DNA of 64,000 nucleotides from Actinomyces glycerinitolerans (GTDB taxonomy: Bacteria; Actinomycetota; Actinomycetes; Actinomycetales; Actinomycetaceae), in the NCBI RefSeq assembly GCF_900098745.1, contig NZ_FQTT01000011.1:68255-132254 (forward strand), written 5' to 3'. This document shows, in pieces, positions 59,671-64,000 of the stretch. How positions within the stretch are numbered: position 1 is the first letter of the stretch; every line of letters begins with the position of its first letter. Under the pieces are notes generated by a model that was given only the letters and a program-made list of their open reading frames with translations, did no database searches and was not told where the DNA came from. A program made the position numbers and the translations under genes.

Positions 59671-60201
59671 ATGTCAACAACGCATCCCGACGACGACTCC
59701 CCCACCCCGGCCGGCGGGCAAGAGCTCGACGTCGGCTCCTGGAACCGCTTCATCCCGTCTCTGACCCACCTGCTGCAACAGACCGGGCCCGACGACGACG
59801 GCGCAATCGGCGTGCGGCTCACCGCCACCGAGCCGATTGTCACCGCCGCGACGGCCGCCTACGCGCGTCCCGAAGGCGGCCTGCGCCGACTGCTGGGGCG
59901 ACGGCGTCGCCTGTCCCCCTCCCCGCTGCCACCGGTCTTGACGGTGCGGACCTGCCCGGACGCGGTGGTGCTGACCGCGCCGCTGCTCGACGACGACGGC
60001 CGGGCCCGGCTCGGGGAGGATGCCCTGGCGGCCCTGGACTCGCTGGGTTGGAAGCGACAGGACGATGCGATGGTGCTGCGCGTGGTGGACGCCGCGTCGG
60101 CGGCCGAGTTGGCGACGCGAGTACTGATCGAGGTGTTCGACGTCGCCCACCCGGCCGACCTTGTTGCCGTCGCGGAGCCCGCAGCAGCGCCCGAGGCCTG
60201 A
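59671..60201 (+). CDS. hypothetical protein, possibly YbjN/T3SS-chaperone-like
   Basis: 176 residues, ATG at 59671 without a ribosome site. Acidic N-terminus ([22 protein letters not shown]), a basic loop ([14 protein letters not shown]) and a C-terminal segment [46 protein letters not shown], whose LGW followed by an aliphatic helix resembles YbjN/type III chaperone-like domains of actinobacteria. Weak assignment. Divergent from ftsE and convergent with ssb. Confidence 0.5.
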   Translation: MSTTHPDDDSPTPAGGQELDVGSWNRFIPSLTHLLQQTGPDDDGAIGVRLTATEPIVTAATAAYARPEGGLRRLLGRRRRLSPSPLPPVLTVRTCPDAVVLTAPLLDDDGRARLGEDALAALDSLGWKRQDDAMVLRVVDAASAAELATRVLIEVFDVAHPADLVAVAEPAAAPEA

Positions 60202-60224
60202 GCCGGCGACGCCGCGGGGCTGGG

Positions 60225-60893
60225 TCACCCGTCCTCGTCGGCGAGCGTGTAGTCGAAGGAGGACGCGTCGGCGGCGGGGCCGCTGGTGGAGCCGGCGGCG
60301 GAAAACGACTGGGATGGGCCGACCGGCGGCGGGTTCTGGCCGGTGGGGCGGATTACCTCGTCCGGGCCGGCGACGGCACCAGTGGCGGCCGAGCCGGCCG
60401 AGGTGGCGGCGGCCGGTGTGGTGGCGTCCGTCCCTGCCGCGGCGGTGGGGCCGGCGGTATCGGCCGAGCCGGCCGAGGTGGTGGCGGCCGACTCCTCGCC
60501 CGTGCCGGCGTCGTCGGCCTCGGCGGTATTGGCGCTGTGGATGATCCGCATGAAGCGCGACTCGCCGCGGGTCAAGTCGTGGCCGCCGCAGGAGACGGTC
60601 AACACGTTGGTGGTGAACTGCTCGGTTCCTTTCGACCAGTTCTCCTGGGAGAAGCGGCCCACCAACACCACCGGATCGCCCTTGTGCAGCGAGCGCCCCA
60701 GGTTCTCGGCCAGTGGGCCCCAGGACTTGGCGGTGAACCAGATGGTGTCGCCGTCCTGCCATCCGTCGGCGGTGCGGAAGGACGGGGAGGTGGCCAGGCG
60801 GAAGTAGCAGTAGGGGCGCCCGCCGGCGGTGCGGGTGACGGCGGGGTTGGTGCCGAGGACGCCTTGGATGACGAGATCGAGTTGACGGCTCAT
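60225..60893 (-). CDS. single-stranded DNA-binding protein, SsbB-like
   Basis: 222 residues from ATG at 60893. OB-fold in residues 1-110 (LDLVIQGVLGTNPAVTRTAGGRPYCYFRLAT ... IWFTAKSWGPLAENLGRSLHKGDPVVLVGRF). The rest is an alanine/threonine/glycine-rich linker ending ...SSFDYTLADEDG, without the DDDxPF tip that recruits partner proteins in the main SSB. I therefore read it as the secondary SSB paralogue rather than the replicative one. Next to two GTPase genes on the same strand. Confidence 0.85.
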   Translation of the reverse strand: MSRQLDLVIQGVLGTNPAVTRTAGGRPYCYFRLATSPSFRTADGWQDGDTIWFTAKSWGPLAENLGRSLHKGDPVVLVGRFSQENWSKGTEQFTTNVLTVSCGGHDLTRGESRFMRIIHSANTAEADDAGTGEESAATTSAGSADTAGPTAAAGTDATTPAAATSAGSAATGAVAGPDEVIRPTGQNPPPVGPSQSFSAAGSTSGPAADASSFDYTLADEDG

Positions 60894-61041
60894 GGGTGCT
60901 CCTTGCGTTGGAAGCCGGCACCGTGCCGGCTGCCTCAACGGTCCCGCAGCCGCACCCCGCGCCGCCACCGGCCTGTGAATGCGGGGTCGGCACCCCCTGC
61001 ACGAGCCGAACCTGTGGACGCCGGTGACCACCGGCGGGCCG

Positions 61042-62529
61042 CTACCGACCCGGAACCTGGAGGGCCTCGCGGAGCGCACGGTGGCGCGCCAGCACGCCGT
61101 CGGCGGGGCGGGTCAGATCACGTTCCACCACCGACGCCAGCCTGGCGCGCACGGTGCGGGCATAATCGTCGGCCTCACGGCGGGCCCGCGAGTGCCGTGC
61201 AGACAGCGCCACCATCGCCACGATCAGGCCGATGATCAGCAACGTCACCGGCGCGATCAGGCCGGCGCCGGCGGCGCTGCCCTGCATCAGGCTGACGGCC
61301 GTCCACACCGCTCCGATCAGTGCGGTCAGCGTGCCGCCCCACCAGGCCAGTTCGATCAGCGGCGCGCGGTGGCGGGGCAGCTGCACGCTGCCGACCGCCT
61401 CGGCGGTGCGGGCAGCAAGGGCCTCGGGGGTGGCGACCGCGTTCTCCACGCTGTGCAGCCAGGCACCGGGCAGGCCCGCGGTGGTGCGCCGCAGCCACGT
61501 GGTCTGAATAGAGGCGACGGCATCGCGGGCGGGCGGGGCGGGCCGGGCCATGGCGCGCGGGAAGGTGCGGGCCAGGCCGGTGCGCACCGAATCCTCCACC
61601 GCCTGGGCGCCGCACGCGTGCACGAGCGCGGTGACGGCGGCATCGGCCAGTTCGGGGCGGGTGGTCACGGGCTGCGCGGCGGCCGCGGGACGCAGGCGCA
61701 TGGCGATCGCGTCAAGCCGCGCCGAGGCGGTGCGGGCGGCGTTGGACTCACGGGAGACCCGCTCCAGGAACAGTTCACGTACCGCCCCGAGGTTGTCCCC
61801 GCGCACCGCGGAGACCGGCAGTACCTGCACGTCGTGCAGGCCGTCGGCCGCAAGCAGGCTGCGCACGTCCGCGAGCAGCGTGTCTACGCCGCCGGCGGGC
61901 AGGGTGTCCACCTGGTTGACCAGCACGAGCATGTCCTGTTGGCGGGCGCCCAGCCCCCGCAGGTAGCCCTCATGCAGGGCGGCGTCGGCGTATTTCTGCG
62001 GGTCCACCACCCACACCAGCAGGTCCGCGAGCGGCACCAGCCGGTCCACCTGGAGGGCGTGCTCGGTGTTGACGGAGTCGTAGTCGGGCACGTCCAGCAG
62101 CACCAGGCCAGCGAAGGCGTCCTGGTCGGTGGCGTCCAGCAGCGACTCGCGGCGGATGCGGCGCTCGTCGGCCACCTCCAGGAAGTCGAGCAGGGCCGCG
62201 GCGTCGTCGCCCCAGGTGCAGGCGGTGGCATGGGCGGTGGTGGGGCGGCGGGCGCCGACGTCGGCGAACTGCAGGCTGGTCAGGGCGTTGAACAGGGAGG
62301 ACTTGCCGGAGCCGGTGCCGCCGAACAGGGCCACCACCGTGTGATCCACGCCGAGGGCCAGACGTTCGGCGACCTCGTCCAGTTGATCCCGGGCGGGCAG
62401 GGACAGGGAGGCGGGGATCTCTGTGGGGCAGTTGTCCAGGGCGGCGCGCAGGCCGTCCAGGCGGGCCTGGAGGTGGGCGGCGTCGAGCACGGTTTCCCCG
62501 GCGGGGGCGACGGTCGGGTTTGCGGTCAT
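61042..62529 (-). CDS. membrane-associated dynamin/YfjP-like GTPase
   Basis: 495 residues from ATG at 62529, ATGA overlap with the upstream GTPase. P-loop GGTGSGKSS (about 70-78), switch II LLDVPDYDS, G4 NQVD, and two adjacent membrane segments near residues 395-440 (IELAWWGGTLTALIGAVWTAVSLM, GLIAPVTLLIIGLIVAMVAL). A helical C-terminus follows. The architecture is that of bacterial dynamin-like or YfjP GTPases that come in adjacent pairs in actinobacteria and are thought to act on membranes. Confidence 0.85.
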   Translation of the reverse strand: MTANPTVAPAGETVLDAAHLQARLDGLRAALDNCPTEIPASLSLPARDQLDEVAERLALGVDHTVVALFGGTGSGKSSLFNALTSLQFADVGARRPTTAHATACTWGDDAAALLDFLEVADERRIRRESLLDATDQDAFAGLVLLDVPDYDSVNTEHALQVDRLVPLADLLVWVVDPQKYADAALHEGYLRGLGARQQDMLVLVNQVDTLPAGGVDTLLADVRSLLAADGLHDVQVLPVSAVRGDNLGAVRELFLERVSRESNAARTASARLDAIAMRLRPAAAAQPVTTRPELADAAVTALVHACGAQAVEDSVRTGLARTFPRAMARPAPPARDAVASIQTTWLRRTTAGLPGAWLHSVENAVATPEALAARTAEAVGSVQLPRHRAPLIELAWWGGTLTALIGAVWTAVSLMQGSAAGAGLIAPVTLLIIGLIVAMVALSARHSRARREADDYARTVRARLASVVERDLTRPADGVLARHRALREALQVPGR

Positions 62530-64000
62530 GCGGTGGCTCCGGGACGAGTGAACGGTGCGAGTTCGCCGGCGCGCAGGCGCAGCGCGGCGGCCAGGGCGGG
62601 ATCGGGGGCCAGCGCGCGGGCGGCGCCGGCGGGGACGGCGGCGGCGAGCACGTCGGTCAGGGTCTGCGCCAGGGAGGTCTTGGCGTCGGTCACGGCCTGC
62701 CCGAGACCCAGGCGGTTGGCGGCGGCGCGGACGCCGTCGATGCCGGCGGCGGCGGAGATCAGCAGGTCACCGGCTCCCTGCGGGGTCAGGCCCTTGGGCG
62801 GGGTGGTGATGCGGGCGGTCTGGTCTGCGGCCCAGGCGTCGACGACGGCGGTCGCGTCGGCGTCGGTGGGAAGCAACTCGCCGGCGCGGGCGGAGGCGCC
62901 GGCCTCCCGCCAGGTACGGGCGGCGTCGTCGCGAACGGTTACGAGGGCCGCCTCCAGGCGGGAGGCGACGGACTCGCGGACGTCGGCGGCGAGCGCGGAC
63001 AGAGCGGCGGCGCGCGCCTTGCCGGTGCGGCCGAACCAGCCGGAGCGGAGTTTGCCGCCCTGCGCGAGCGGGGCCAGTGGGCCGCCGGAGGAGGCGAGGG
63101 TGATCCAGCGGGTGGTGGGGGCGCCCTGCGCGCAGGTGCCGCGCTCGACGTCGGCGCGCAGGTCCGCGCTGGGCGCCTCCAGGAGGCGCTGTGAGGCCTG
63201 TTCCAGGCGGGCGGCGGCGTCGTCCTGGGCGTCGACGCCGTCGGCGAGGGTGAGCAGATCGGCGCGCAGACCGGTCCACACGCCACGGCCGGTGCGGCGC
63301 ACGAGCCCGGCGGCGCGGTGGCGGCCGGCCAGCAGTTGCAGCCAGTCGCGCAGCTCGCTGACGGAGGCATCCGGCAGCATGCCCTCGTGGGGGCCGGCGT
63401 CGGGGACTACGAAGAAGGGGGATTCGGCCAGGCCGAGGGCGTCCAGCCGCTCGATCAGGTCGCGGCGGACCTCGGCCAGCACCTTCACGGGGACGCGGTT
63501 CAGGACGATGCCGATGGGCGTTTCCCGGCCGGCCGCCTCCTCCAGGGAGGCCCACGGGGTTTGATCGCCGTAGCGGGCGGCGGTGGTGACGAACAGCCAC
63601 AGGTCGGCGGCGTCGAGCAGCCGGGCGGCTAGGACACGGTTGGTCTCCTGCACGGAGTCCAGGTCGGAGGCGTCCACGAGGGCCAGGCCGGCGGGGACCG
63701 CGGCGGAGGTGACGGTGACGCAGACCTGGGCGATCGGGTGGTCGGCGAGTGATTCGCGGTCCTCGGGGTTGACCACCAGAACCGGGGTGCGCGTGGTGGG
63801 GCGCAGTACGCCGGCGTCGGAGACCTCCTGGCGGAGCACGGAGTTGACCAGGGTGGACTTGCCGGCGCCGGTGGAGCCGCCGACCACGACGATCGCCGGG
63901 ATGTCGGCGTCGGCGAGACGTGGGAGTACGTGGTCGCGGATCTGGGCGATGAGGCCGGCGCGCAGGCGGCGGGCGTCCTCGGCGCCGTCGGTGTTCAGGC
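62526..64000 (-). CDS. GTPase paired with the preceding one (5' end outside window)
   Basis: At least 491 residues; the frame is open to the window edge, and the visible part begins LNTDGAEDARRLRAGLIAQIRDHVLPRL, so the start lies further right. P-loop GGSTGAGKST (visible residues about 37-46), switch II LVDASDLDSV, G4-like NRVP. No membrane segment. The following ATGA overlap indicates co-translation, and the pair probably forms a heteromeric assembly as for tandem bacterial dynamins. Its C-terminus is alanine-rich and helical. Confidence 0.85.
   Translation of the reverse strand, partial: LNTDGAEDARRLRAGLIAQIRDHVLPRLADADIPAIVVVGGSTGAGKSTLVNSVLRQEVSDAGVLRPTTRTPVLVVNPEDRESLADHPIAQVCVTVTSAAVPAGLALVDASDLDSVQETNRVLAARLLDAADLWLFVTTAARYGDQTPWASLEEAAGRETPIGIVLNRVPVKVLAEVRRDLIERLDALGLAESPFFVVPDAGPHEGMLPDASVSELRDWLQLLAGRHRAAGLVRRTGRGVWTGLRADLLTLADGVDAQDDAAARLEQASQRLLEAPSADLRADVERGTCAQGAPTTRWITLASSGGPLAPLAQGGKLRSGWFGRTGKARAAALSALAADVRESVASRLEAALVTVRDDAARTWREAGASARAGELLPTDADATAVVDAWAADQTARITTPPKGLTPQGAGDLLISAAAGIDGVRAAANRLGLGQAVTDAKTSLAQTLTDVLAAAVPAGAARALAPDPALAAALRLRAGELAPFTRPGATA

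Overview
The window is high-GC actinobacterial DNA. An Actinomyces-like organism is the best inference, from the tmRNA tag peptide ADNTRTDFALAA, a DUF3039/helicase pair, the clpS-DUF2017-murI-MBL cluster and ftsE-ftsX-M23-smpB. No 16S rRNA or tRNA gene was seen, so the assignment rests on gene content.

Left part (1-14.2 kb) is an accessory region. It opens with two IS1634-type elements meeting tail to tail, one running off the left edge and one truncated and frameshifted. Next come an IS-truncated small gene and a stand-alone integrase core-binding domain. A lower-GC cluster follows (small basic protein, 619-aa seven-TM protein, 245-aa partner). Then comes a cassette bounded by two nearly identical 226-bp inverted copies of an XRE-regulator gene with its operator (about 6.9-10.5 kb), and finally an ATP-grasp/membrane-protein pair, a double-HTH protein and an eight-TM protein.

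Middle part (14.6-46.1 kb) is mostly housekeeping and sugar metabolism: rph-rdgB; a membrane protein/winged-helix pair; DUF3054-MBL-murI-DUF2017-clpS on the other strand; pncB; a DEAD/DEAH-type helicase with DUF3039; nagB; a two-gene ABC exporter; and hup. A large sialic-acid region follows: nanE-nanK-nanA, a CUT1 sugar importer lacking its own ATPase, a sialidase without a secretion signal, a SatABCD/SiaEFGI-type importer with a permease-ATPase fusion, and the GntR-type regulator nanR. Copies of GACATCTGATGTC-like operators lie before nanA and between the transporter and nanR, which suggests one regulon: import of sialic acid or sialosides, intracellular release, breakdown to GlcNAc-6-P and deamination by NagB.

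Right part (46-64 kb) holds a patch of three paralogous small membrane proteins with secreted or unknown proteins and a frameshifted gene, TetR- and MerR-type regulators with recognisable operators, the tmRNA gene, and a conserved block: aldo/keto reductase, smpB, M23 peptidase, ftsX, ftsE, an SSB protein and two membrane-type GTPases (the last one cut by the right edge).

The most unusual signal is non-coding. Four intergenic loci (16287-16341, 16551-16765, 47550-47660, 53908-54009) contain short motifs repeated every 19-21 bp and arranged as nested inverted pairs around one centre. Two of the loci align without gaps and show compensatory base-pair changes. This looks like a dispersed, structured extragenic element that I cannot match to a known class.
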